Made by a program: the position numbers and the translations under genes
Notes under the pieces: model-generated
Told to the model about the DNA's origin: nothing
What the model saw: only the letters and a program-made list of their open reading frames with translations
Databases searched by the model: none
Part shown: one piece after another, positions 8,661 through 15,114 of the stretch
Position numbering within the stretch: the first letter of the stretch is position 1
How the letters are laid out: each line of letters opens with the position of its first letter
Assembly (NCBI GenBank): GCA_027295555.1
Contig: JAPUKT010000254.1
Location: 1 to 15,616, forward strand
Source: Deltaproteobacteria bacterium
Lineage (GTDB): Bacteria > Myxococcota_A > Polyangia > Polyangiales > Houyiibacteriaceae
Direction of reading: 5' to 3'
DNA length: 15,616 bases

Positions 8661-9623
8661 GTGAAGACGTCTCTGACCGGCATCAAACCGACGCATCTGC
8701 CACATCTCGGAAACTACTTAGGCGCGATCCGTCCCGCCCTTTCGCTCGTCGATCGATATCGGACGCTCTACTTCATCGCGAACTATCACGCGCTGACCAC
8801 CGTTCGGGACGCCGAGAAGTTGAGGGACTACGTTCGCGACGTCGCGGCCACCTGGCTTGCCTGCGGTCTCGACCCGGAGCGCACCTTGCTCTACCGCCAG
8901 TCCGACGTGCCCGAGGTGTTCGAGCTCACGTGGGTATTGAGTTGTTTGTTGGCGAAGGGCCAGCTCGAGCGCGGTCATGCCTACAAAGAGGCTCTTGTAC
9001 GGGGTGATTCACCCAATGCGGGGCTCTTCAACTATCCGGTGCTGATGGCAGCCGACATTCTTCTCTACGACACCGACGTGGTGCCGATCGGCAAAGACCA
9101 AAAGCAGCATCTGGAGCTGACCCGCGACGTCGCGTTGCGACTAAACCACACTTACGGTGAGAACACGCTGGTCGTGCCGGAAGCGTTGATCACCGAGGCC
9201 CCGCTGGTTCCGGGAACCGACGGCGAGAAGATGAGCAAGAGCCGCGGCAACGGGATTCCGCTCTTCGAATCAACCAAGAAGCTTCGAAAGGTGATCATGG
9301 GCATCACGACTACGTCCGAGACGCTGGAGGATCCCAAGACCGCCGAGGGTTCGACCGTGTACGAGCTCTACAAGCTCGTCGCTCCGGAGCGGGCCCCCGA
9401 GATGGGGCAGAAGCTCGAAGCGGGCGGCTACGGATGGGGCCACGCCAAGCAAGACCTCTACGAAGCGATCGAAGCGGAGATCGGCCCCAAGCGGGATGCG
9501 TACCTCGAGATTCGGGCGGACGAGCCAAAGCTCGATGCGATCTTGAGTGACGGCGCAGCCAAGGCGAGGACCATCGCCCACGCGACCATTCAGCGTGTGC
9601 GCGACGCGGTGGGCATCGGCTGA
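8661..9623 (+). CDS. trpS: Tryptophanyl-tRNA synthetase
   Basis: This 320-residue class I aminoacyl-tRNA synthetase charges tRNA-Trp in the cytoplasm. The HIGH-type motif is PHLGN, in TGIKPTHLPHLGNYLGAI, and the KMSKS loop is intact (GEKMSKSRGNGIPLF). FIANYHALTT, RQSDVPE, NYPVLMAADILLYD and VPIGKDQKQHLELTRD are the expected tryptophan and ATP-pocket motifs. The residue after KMSKS is Arg, where many TrpRS have Tyr. I chose GTG 8661 because TrpRS proteins normally begin right at the (M)KxxxLTGIKPT segment. ATG 8634 is in frame and would add nine residues, so it remains possible. Any longer upstream extension runs antisense to the VOC gene and is not coding. The gene is divergent from the VOC gene and ends one base from the stop of a convergent lipoprotein gene. 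Confidence 0.95.
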   Translation: MKTSLTGIKPTHLPHLGNYLGAIRPALSLVDRYRTLYFIANYHALTTVRDAEKLRDYVRDVAATWLACGLDPERTLLYRQSDVPEVFELTWVLSCLLAKGQLERGHAYKEALVRGDSPNAGLFNYPVLMAADILLYDTDVVPIGKDQKQHLELTRDVALRLNHTYGENTLVVPEALITEAPLVPGTDGEKMSKSRGNGIPLFESTKKLRKVIMGITTTSETLEDPKTAEGSTVYELYKLVAPERAPEMGQKLEAGGYGWGHAKQDLYEAIEAEIGPKRDAYLEIRADEPKLDAILSDGAAKARTIAHATIQRVRDAVGIG

Positions 9624-9624
9624 C

Positions 9625-10131
9625 TCAATAGACGCTGCTCCACTGCTCGTCGTCGAAGTCTTCGTACTCTTCCTCGTCGACCGGGCCCTCAACGGGCTGC
9701 TGCACTCCGGGAATCGCGAGCAGGCCCGGATGACCACTCTCCACGGACTCCTTAGTGAGCAGGAACCTTTGCTTGTGCTTCTGCCATGCTTGCCGAATCA
9801 CCGTCTGTGCGATGATCATCGTCTCGTGGTCGTACCAACGGATCGCAACGCGGGAGAGCGCTCCCGAGCCATCTTCCTCGGTGTCGGCGTTTATGCCTAG
9901 GATCTCGCTGTCAGCGATCTGAATGTCTCGCCCCCAGCGCAGATGCGACAACCGAAATTGGTTCTGGAACACCGGCGACACGTGACCGGCCGCGACATCC
10001 ATTCGACCCCAGCGTGTTCCCTCATTGAACTCGATTACCGAGTCGCGAAGCCTGGTCTCGGGACTCAAGTTCTGGATCAGACAGCCGCTCAGTCCCACCA
10101 ACACACCCGCCCACCAGAATCGTCTAGACAT
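9625..10131 (-). CDS. Small acidic-tailed lipoprotein, function unknown
   Basis: This 168-residue protein has a clear lipoprotein signal: MSRRFWWAGVLVGLSGC, lipobox LSGC with C17 lipidated. The mature part has RDSVIEFNEGTRWGRMD and a mixed alpha/beta region (about 25-130). The last ~25 residues are strongly acidic (VDEEEYEDFDDEQW). I do not recognise a named family; the size and pattern suggest a small cone-shaped alpha+beta domain, but that is a guess. It lies 36 bp downstream of the 868-residue receiver/TPR protein on the same strand and is probably its partner. A perfect inverted repeat fills the gap, so expression may be adjusted between the two. Its stop is one base from that of trpS on the other strand, leaving no room for a separate terminator. 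Confidence 0.8.
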   Translation of the reverse strand: MSRRFWWAGVLVGLSGCLIQNLSPETRLRDSVIEFNEGTRWGRMDVAAGHVSPVFQNQFRLSHLRWGRDIQIADSEILGINADTEEDGSGALSRVAIRWYDHETMIIAQTVIRQAWQKHKQRFLLTKESVESGHPGLLAIPGVQQPVEGPVDEEEYEDFDDEQWSSVY

Positions 10132-10133
10132 GG

Positions 10134-10157
10134 CCCGACGCTAGGCCCGGCGTCGGG
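10134..10157. repeat. Perfect 8-bp inverted repeat in the gap before the small lipoprotein
   Basis: CCCGACGC (10134-10141) and GCGTCGGG (10150-10157) are exact reverse complements around 8 bases. On the minus strand the hairpin ends two bases before the lipoprotein ATG and contains a -10-like TAGCGT. It could attenuate transcription from the upstream gene, cover the ribosome-binding region, or act as an operator. It fills most of the 36-bp gap. Confidence 0.45.
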
Positions 10158-10167
10158 GAATGGGCAA

Positions 10168-12774
10168 CTAATTGGCGACCGCGCTGGCGGTCTTGGCGAG
10201 ACGGGATCGCGCGGCCCGATTGTCGGGGTCCTGCGCGAGCGCTTTTCGCCAGGCTTTGTTCGCGCGCCTCACATCGCCTCGAAGCATGAAGGCATCTCCG
10301 AGGAGGACTTTGTATGGCGCCCGGCGCGGCCTTTTCGCAACAGCGCGTTGGGCCCACTCGACGGCTCGGTCGCCGTCTTTGGCCCTGAGGTAGAGGGTGG
10401 CGTAGCCCGCCATGGCCTGAGGATTCTTCGCGTCGAGCTCCCATGCCCGGTCCAGCGTCGCCTCTGCCCGGTCGAGCTCGCCGCTTCGGATCAACGAAAG
10501 GGCGCGATGAACGAGGACGTCGGAGGCCTTGCCTGGATCTCGGGGCAGGTTTCGCGTGGGAATGACCGGCTCCGGCTTCCGTTGGGCTGACGCCTCCGCT
10601 TCAGCATCCGCGGCTTCTTCTTCATCTTCTTCTGGCGGCTCCCCGGCGCTCGCTTCTCGAGCCTCCGGCTGTGCGACTTCCTCTTCGGCGGTCTCACTCT
10701 CAGCCAGCGCTTCTACTCCGCCCACCGGCCCGGTGATCGGTCTCTTGTCCACTGGCGCGTCCTTTTCGACCTCGGCGACCGCGACCGAATCCGAGTCGGC
10801 GCGTAACCAGAGTTGCCAGGCCAAAAGGCCGCCGCCTCCGATGACCGCCACCAGAAGGAGGATCTGAATCCAGGCCGGCGTCGACTGAGCCAGGGCAGGC
10901 GCCAGGATCGTCGCCGGCCCTTCCAACATCGGCGCGAGCTCATGCTCGAATTGTTCGTCCGCAAACAGCGGACCTCGCGACGGTTTTCGAGCGTCGGGCG
11001 GCGGCGGTGGCGGGGTTGGCTGCCTCGGGGCACCCTTGGTCGCGTCCGAGACGCCATGGTCGGTGTGTCGTTCGGGACCGTTGCTCTCTCGGATGCCGCC
11101 ACTCGCATGGCGTTGGGTCTCCACCCTTCCGAGCAACTGGCGCATCTTGTTCGTCGGAGCTTCCTCGTCGGAGAACGCCTGCCCCTCGGCGCCCGCTGCT
11201 TGTAGATGCCGGAACCTGGGCGGCGCCATGGTTCGGAGCTCATCGAGCTCCGTACCCGACAGGGCGCCCGGGGCCATCGTTACGTGGTCTGCCACTTCGG
11301 GCGCCGCCGGCGGGGCGGTCGGTGCATCTCCGACGACGTTGTTCTCATCGTCGGTGAGGCCGAGGTTTCGTGCCACGACTCCGAGCGCTTCGTCGACCGG
11401 CATCATGATGTTCGCGACCGAGGGTAGATCCTGCTCTCGGATCGAAACACGGCCCGAGTTCATACCCCAGAGTGCGGTGAGAGCCGGCATACCCTGAAAG
11501 CTCTGCGTCGTTCCTTCACGAAGCGTCGCGTATGCGGCCAGGATCGAGTTGTCCGCGATGTCCACCTCGATGCTTCGCTTGTTCCCGCTGACGCTGACGT
11601 GGCGCACACCGGCGACCGAACCAAGTGAGCGCAGCAGGCGACCGGGACCGATCAGCTCGAGCCTCGTGTCGAAATCGACCTCGTCGGTGACGCGACGAGC
11701 CACCTCCGCGTCCTGCTCGATGAGAGGAATGATCCGCGCTGCCAGTTGTCCGAGGTCCGGCTCGACATCCGAGGACGCGGTCGGCCAGAAATCATCCCAC
11801 CGCACCACGAGCATCGAGGCCCAGCGAAGCTGCGGATCCTTGCGAATTGCACGGACGAACTCGATGCCCTTACCCCCGACCGCGTTCGAGTCCATCACGA
11901 CGACCTGCGGGTCGACCTCGCGAATTCTGGGGATGACCGCGGTTGAAAAATCGGCTGCGGCGACCCGCACCCCCTTTGCATGCAGGACGTGAGCGAGCTT
12001 CTCCGCGCGCAGCTCGTCGGAGTCGAGAATCACCATTCGCGTTCCTTCGAGGACCCCGAGGTCGACTTCTTCGGTAGCCTCGATCGAAGCAGGAAGAGTG
12101 GACAGTCGGCCACCGCTTACCTCGTGAAACTCGTACTCGAGCGGCTCGGATTCGGACATCGCTTCCCGCAGACGCTCGAGGATCATTTCCATGTTGTGGG
12201 CGCTTGCCGATTCGGTTTCGATCACCATCGGCAAGCCTTCGACGACCCCCTTCGGAGACCGAATGCTCAAAATGCCGGTCTTGTGATCGCTCGAAACGAG
12301 GGACACGACGTCCTTCAGGTTGTGCTCGGTGAGCTCACCCCTTGCGAGGCCGGAGCGGTCGGGTATTTCCCACGTGAGCTCGGCGAGTCGGCGAGCAATC
12401 GTGTCGGCGCCCGCGCCCCTCGGCACGATCGCGACCGCACCGGTGCGAAAGTCAGACCCTTCGTGCTTGAGGACCGCTTCGTTCGAGACGACCGCAATTG
12501 GCAGAACGTCAGTCGCTCGGTTTGCCGCCATCCTCTGGACGACGCTGGCGCCGCCCCGCACTGCGGCGTCGCCAATCAAGACGACCAGATCCGGTGCGTA
12601 GGCGCGCACTGCATTCTCGAGCTCCGCGGTCGCGGATGCCGCGACAGACGCTCCGTGGCGACGAAGCGCTTCCCCGAGCGCCGTCTGCATCGGTTCACCC
12701 TGGCCCACCAACAATACGGTAGGTCGGTGCTCCTCCTCCGACATCGATCGGAATGGTGGCTGATTCTGAGCCAT
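10168..12774 (-). CDS. Tandem receiver-like/DUF4388-like protein with TM segment and C-terminal TPRs
   Basis: 868 residues. Visible order: receiver-like domain 1 (~17-135), a DUF4388/PATAN-like module (~142-218, GELTEHNLKDVVSLV...KTGILSI), receiver-like domain 2 (~245-355), a second DUF4388-like module (~368-472), a low-complexity linker with a run of seven prolines (~588-593 region), one transmembrane helix (~635-657), an acidic Glu/Ala linker (660-735) and TPR-like repeats (~750-865). Receiver 1 lacks the phosphoacceptor: I67 follows PDLVVL. Receiver 2 keeps D295 (PQVVVMD) and an acidic pair near D251/D253, but I see no conserved Lys, so phosphotransfer is doubtful. Without a signal peptide, the receiver half should be cytoplasmic and the TPR half periplasmic. 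Such combinations are typical of myxobacteria-like signalling proteins; the output is unknown. ATG 12744 (residue 11) is an alternative start. The lipoprotein gene follows 36 bp downstream. Confidence 0.85.
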   Translation of the reverse strand: MAQNQPPFRSMSEEEHRPTVLLVGQGEPMQTALGEALRRHGASVAASATAELENAVRAYAPDLVVLIGDAAVRGGASVVQRMAANRATDVLPIAVVSNEAVLKHEGSDFRTGAVAIVPRGAGADTIARRLAELTWEIPDRSGLARGELTEHNLKDVVSLVSSDHKTGILSIRSPKGVVEGLPMVIETESASAHNMEMILERLREAMSESEPLEYEFHEVSGGRLSTLPASIEATEEVDLGVLEGTRMVILDSDELRAEKLAHVLHAKGVRVAAADFSTAVIPRIREVDPQVVVMDSNAVGGKGIEFVRAIRKDPQLRWASMLVVRWDDFWPTASSDVEPDLGQLAARIIPLIEQDAEVARRVTDEVDFDTRLELIGPGRLLRSLGSVAGVRHVSVSGNKRSIEVDIADNSILAAYATLREGTTQSFQGMPALTALWGMNSGRVSIREQDLPSVANIMMPVDEALGVVARNLGLTDDENNVVGDAPTAPPAAPEVADHVTMAPGALSGTELDELRTMAPPRFRHLQAAGAEGQAFSDEEAPTNKMRQLLGRVETQRHASGGIRESNGPERHTDHGVSDATKGAPRQPTPPPPPPDARKPSRGPLFADEQFEHELAPMLEGPATILAPALAQSTPAWIQILLLVAVIGGGGLLAWQLWLRADSDSVAVAEVEKDAPVDKRPITGPVGGVEALAESETAEEEVAQPEAREASAGEPPEEDEEEAADAEAEASAQRKPEPVIPTRNLPRDPGKASDVLVHRALSLIRSGELDRAEATLDRAWELDAKNPQAMAGYATLYLRAKDGDRAVEWAQRAVAKRPRRAPYKVLLGDAFMLRGDVRRANKAWRKALAQDPDNRAARSRLAKTASAVAN

Positions 12775-12783
12775 TTTGCCAGC

Positions 12784-12812
12784 TTGGTGTGACCGGCGTT
12801 CTTGGCTACACT
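12784..12812 (+). promoter_or_regulatory. Candidate promoter of the SCP2-like gene (TTGGTG, 17 nt, TACACT)
   Basis: TTGGTG (12784-12789, 3 of 6) is 17 nt from TACACT (12807-12812, 4 of 6), and 9 nt separate the -10 from ATG 12822. This fits transcription starting at or next to the ATG and argues against the in-frame ATG at 12753, which lies upstream of the promoter and inside the divergent gene. Confidence 0.4.
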
Positions 12813-12821
12813 CCGCCGCCC

Positions 12822-13457
12822 ATGGCAGTACAACCGATCGAGTTCCTCCGAGACAGCTTTCCGAAGCTTTTCACCCGCGGGGTGGAAGTCCTCGAAACCC
12901 GCGCAGCGGGTGGTGATGAGCGCGCGCAGCGGGTCCTCGCCGATGTCAAAGGGGTGACGGGCGCAGTACGTCTCGAAGTCGACGACGAGCCACCGATCGT
13001 CCTATCGGCCAACGCGGGCTCGCTGACCTCGGGGGATGAGCCATCAGCCGGCGTCCCTCTCAGGGTGGCCGCCAAAATTCCAGGCGATGCGATTCAGCTC
13101 CTGCTCGGCGAGGCTCTGAAGTCGGGCGCCCTAGAAGACGATGAAGTGGCGGTCGGAGCGGCTCAGACCGCATCCAAGCGATTCGATGACGCGCTTGCCG
13201 GGCGGCCCATGACCCTCGAGGCCACGGTCAGGGGTGTCCCCGGGTTGGGGGATGTGGTCGTACGAGTGGCCTTCAATGTCCCTGAGGTCCCAGCGGACCC
13301 TGGTTTCACCACGGAGCTCCAGTTTTCGGACCTCGAGACGGTCCGGCGTGGCGAGACCACGGTCCAAGAGCTTTTCCTTGGCGGGAAGCTCAAGATGGAA
13401 GGCGACTATTCGCTGGCCCTCCAGATCTCGATGCAACTCCTCACCAATCCGCTCTGA
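12822..13457 (+). CDS. SCP2 sterol-binding-domain-like protein
   Basis: This 211-residue soluble protein has no signal peptide. Its C-terminal half (about residues 130-211) has the SCP2 pattern: an alternating-strand segment TLEATVRGVPG...VVVRVAFN, then FTTELQFSDLETVRRGETTVQELFLGGKLKMEGDYSLALQISMQLL, here noted by its ends only, with the GGKLKMEGD turn and a helix lining the lipid pocket. The N-terminal part (TGAVRLEVDDEPPIVLSANAG, PLRVAAKIPGDAIQLLLGEAL) looks like a second, weaker SCP2-like half. SCP2 proteins bind lipids or acyl-CoA; bacterial substrates are mostly unknown. ATG 12822 (MAVQPIEFLRDSF) is preferred over 12753 because the extra 23 residues overlap the divergent gene and its promoter region. 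It is followed 78 bp later by the chemoreceptor gene on the same strand; a link is unproven. Confidence 0.7.
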   Translation: MAVQPIEFLRDSFPKLFTRGVEVLETRAAGGDERAQRVLADVKGVTGAVRLEVDDEPPIVLSANAGSLTSGDEPSAGVPLRVAAKIPGDAIQLLLGEALKSGALEDDEVAVGAAQTASKRFDDALAGRPMTLEATVRGVPGLGDVVVRVAFNVPEVPADPGFTTELQFSDLETVRRGETTVQELFLGGKLKMEGDYSLALQISMQLLTNPL

Positions 13458-13517
13458 ACGGAAGAGCCGGAGATCCAAGCGGAACTTGCCTGGCCCTCCC
13501 GCGGCCGGATACCCTCA

Positions 13518-13531
13518 CCCACGTTAGTGGG
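13518..13531. repeat. Small hairpin just before the chemoreceptor start
   Basis: CCCAC (13518-13522) and GTGGG (13527-13531) pair around GTTA, ending 4 nt before ATG 13536. The second arm contains the alternative GTG start and the G-rich stretch that would serve as ribosome-binding site, so folding could limit initiation. Five base pairs only, so weak evidence. Confidence 0.25.
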
Positions 13532-13535
13532 GGTC

Positions 13536-15053
13536 ATGTTTCGGGCTATTGCCAAGAGCCGTTATCTCGTTCCCGGGTTTTTGTGCTTCGCGCTCGCGTT
13601 CGTCGTCGGGCCTGTAGGCGCTGAAAGCGGAGCCCTGAGCGTCGCTGCGGCAGGGGTGATTGCATCCGTCCTGGGCGTGCTGGGGATGTTGATCATCGCG
13701 TCGGGCCAGCCGCCGTCACTCGAGGTCGCCGAAGTCGACGCGCGAATGCGGGAGATAAAAAGCGAAGTCGACGAGATCGAAAGCGTCATCGGGGAGAACG
13801 TTCGGGGGCTTGCGAGCGGCCTGGGTGAGCAGATGGTTGCGGTCGAAGAGACGGCGCGTACTTTGAAATCGATGGCCATTTCGCTTCAGGCGATCAGCGA
13901 CCGTGTCGAAGCACTGTCCTTGAGCACCGAAGAAAGCTCCTCGAGCATCCTGCAAATGACGGCGACGAACCACTCAGTTGCCGAGAACATGTCCAATCTA
14001 GGGTCGAGCGTCCGCGAAACCGCATCCTCGATCGAAGAAATGGCGTACAGCATCAAGGAAGTGGCGCGAAACGTCGATGCCTTAGCCCTGACCGCCGAGG
14101 AGACCTCGTCCTCGATGAACGAGATGGACGTTTCGATCGATCAAGTGCAGTCGAACGCCAACGAAACGGCCAGGCTCTCCGAAGAGGTCGCGACGGACGC
14201 AGAAATTGGCGCGGAATCGATTCTGAAAATCATCGAAGAGTTCAATCACATCAAGTCGAGCTCGGTTCAGGCGGTCAGCAAAATCTCGAATCTCGGAGAC
14301 CGCATCGAGGCGATCGGGGATATCTTGAACGTCATCGACGACGTCGCCGAGCAGACCAACCTCCTCGCGCTCAATGCCGCGATCATCGCTGCGCAGGCCG
14401 GTGAGCACGGCAAAGGCTTCGCGGTCGTGGCCGACGAGATCAAGGACCTCGCCGAGCGGGCGGGCGCCTCCACCAAGGAGATCGCCGAGTTGATCAAGGC
14501 CATTCAAGAAGAAACCAAGAACGCCATCCAGGCGGTCGAGCTTGGCGCAGGCACCGTCGACCGAGGCGTCACGGTGAGCGCCGAAGCAGAACGGGCCCTC
14601 AAGAAGATCCTCGCGTCGTCGAAGCAATCGACTGTGATGGTGCGCGGCATTGCGCGCGCGACGGTCGAGCAGGCCAAGGGGTCGAAGCAAGTCACCGATG
14701 CCATCGGACGCATTGCCGAGACCGTTCAGCAGATCGCCGCTGCTACGGCCGAACAGGCTCGTGGCTCGGAGCTCATCATGAAGAGCGCCGACAACATGCG
14801 CCTGATCACGCAGCAGATGGAGCGAAGCAGCCAGGAGCAGGCCGAAGGCGGTCGACAACTGACCGGAGCGATGGAGCACATCTCGGACATGGTTCATCAG
14901 CTGCAGGAGTCGCACCGCAAGCATTCGGAGAGCTCCGAGCAGACACTTGCCGCCGCCGCCCGCATCCAGGAGCTCACCCGCGACTACGAAAGGCGGGTTC
15001 GTGCCGTCAATCGTACCGTGGAGCGATTGCGAGAGTTGCGTTTCCAGGCGTGA
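13536..15053 (+). CDS. Methyl-accepting chemotaxis protein without periplasmic sensor domain
   Basis: About 505 residues (508 if GTG 13527 is used, three codons upstream). Numbered from 13527, two hydrophobic helices (13-31 and 38-60) are joined by a loop of about seven residues, so there is essentially no periplasmic domain. No HAMP domain is recognisable. A long coiled coil follows, including three tandem 28-residue units (127-210), then the cytoplasmic hairpin tip DVAEQTNLLALNAAIIAAQA, GEHGKGFAVVADEI (272-305) and the returning helix to ~480. The tip contacts CheA and CheW and controls the kinase; E/Q pairs in the ETSSS-type stretches are likely methylation sites. The tip has Ile (287) where classic receptors have Glu (NAAIEAARAGE); I recall AAIIAAQAGEHG in deltaproteobacterial receptors. 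There is no C-terminal CheR-docking pentapeptide. ATG 13536 follows GGGGG closely. No che genes lie nearby, so it works with kinases encoded elsewhere, or senses membrane or cytoplasmic state. Confidence 0.92.
   Translation: MFRAIAKSRYLVPGFLCFALAFVVGPVGAESGALSVAAAGVIASVLGVLGMLIIASGQPPSLEVAEVDARMREIKSEVDEIESVIGENVRGLASGLGEQMVAVEETARTLKSMAISLQAISDRVEALSLSTEESSSSILQMTATNHSVAENMSNLGSSVRETASSIEEMAYSIKEVARNVDALALTAEETSSSMNEMDVSIDQVQSNANETARLSEEVATDAEIGAESILKIIEEFNHIKSSSVQAVSKISNLGDRIEAIGDILNVIDDVAEQTNLLALNAAIIAAQAGEHGKGFAVVADEIKDLAERAGASTKEIAELIKAIQEETKNAIQAVELGAGTVDRGVTVSAEAERALKKILASSKQSTVMVRGIARATVEQAKGSKQVTDAIGRIAETVQQIAAATAEQARGSELIMKSADNMRLITQQMERSSQEQAEGGRQLTGAMEHISDMVHQLQESHRKHSESSEQTLAAAARIQELTRDYERRVRAVNRTVERLRELRFQA
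13905..14156 (+). repeat. Three tandem 84-bp units encoding 28-residue (four-heptad) coiled-coil repeats
   Basis: Residues 127-154, 155-182 and 183-210 (numbered from GTG 13527) align without gaps and each ends in Asn: units start VEALSLS, MSNLGSS and VDALALT. The shared pattern has L at unit position 4, E/T-rich SSS near positions 9-14, a Met at position 18 (M144, M172, M200) and V..N at the end. Units are diverged in DNA, so the repeat is old. It resembles methyl-helix sequence of chemoreceptors. Confidence 0.75.
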
Positions 15054-15091
15054 TCGGGACGCCCGAAGTGCTTAGGTTGCCCCGCGGGGGC
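15054..15091. terminator. Two small hairpins between the chemoreceptor and tatB
   Basis: TCGGG (15054-15058) pairs with CCCGA (15062-15066) around ACG, directly after the chemoreceptor stop. GCCCC (15079-15083) pairs with GGGGC (15087-15091) around GCG. Neither has a T-run. Either may help to end the chemoreceptor transcript before the tatB promoter. Weak evidence. Confidence 0.3.
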
Positions 15092-15093
15092 GC

Positions 15094-15112
15094 TACGCTT
15101 CATTCTAGGGGA
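15094..15112 (+). promoter_or_regulatory. -10-like hexamer TACGCT and Shine-Dalgarno AGGGGA before tatB
   Basis: GCTACGCT contains the hexamer TACGCT (15094-15099), followed by AGGGGA (15107-15112) two bases before ATG 15115. This is one of the few starts here with a good Shine-Dalgarno. No -35 is convincing. Confidence 0.4.
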
Positions 15113-15114
15113 AC

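Noticed and set aside
8604..8705. ATG 8705 as the VOC gene start
   Set aside because: Adds 34 Arg-rich residues outside the VOC fold and overlaps the trpS coding start and both promoters.
11980..12792. 270-residue plus-strand frame antisense to the receiver/TPR gene
   Set aside because: No recognisable domains, wholly inside a convincing 868-residue gene on the other strand.
12753..12821. ATG 12753 as the SCP2-like gene start
   Set aside because: Lies upstream of the candidate promoter and inside the divergent 868-residue gene; ATG 12822 gives a cleaner N-terminus.
14082..14924. 280-residue minus-strand frame antisense to the chemoreceptor
   Set aside because: Leu/Arg/Asp-rich shadow of a regular coiled-coil gene in GC-rich DNA; the sense strand has unambiguous receptor motifs.
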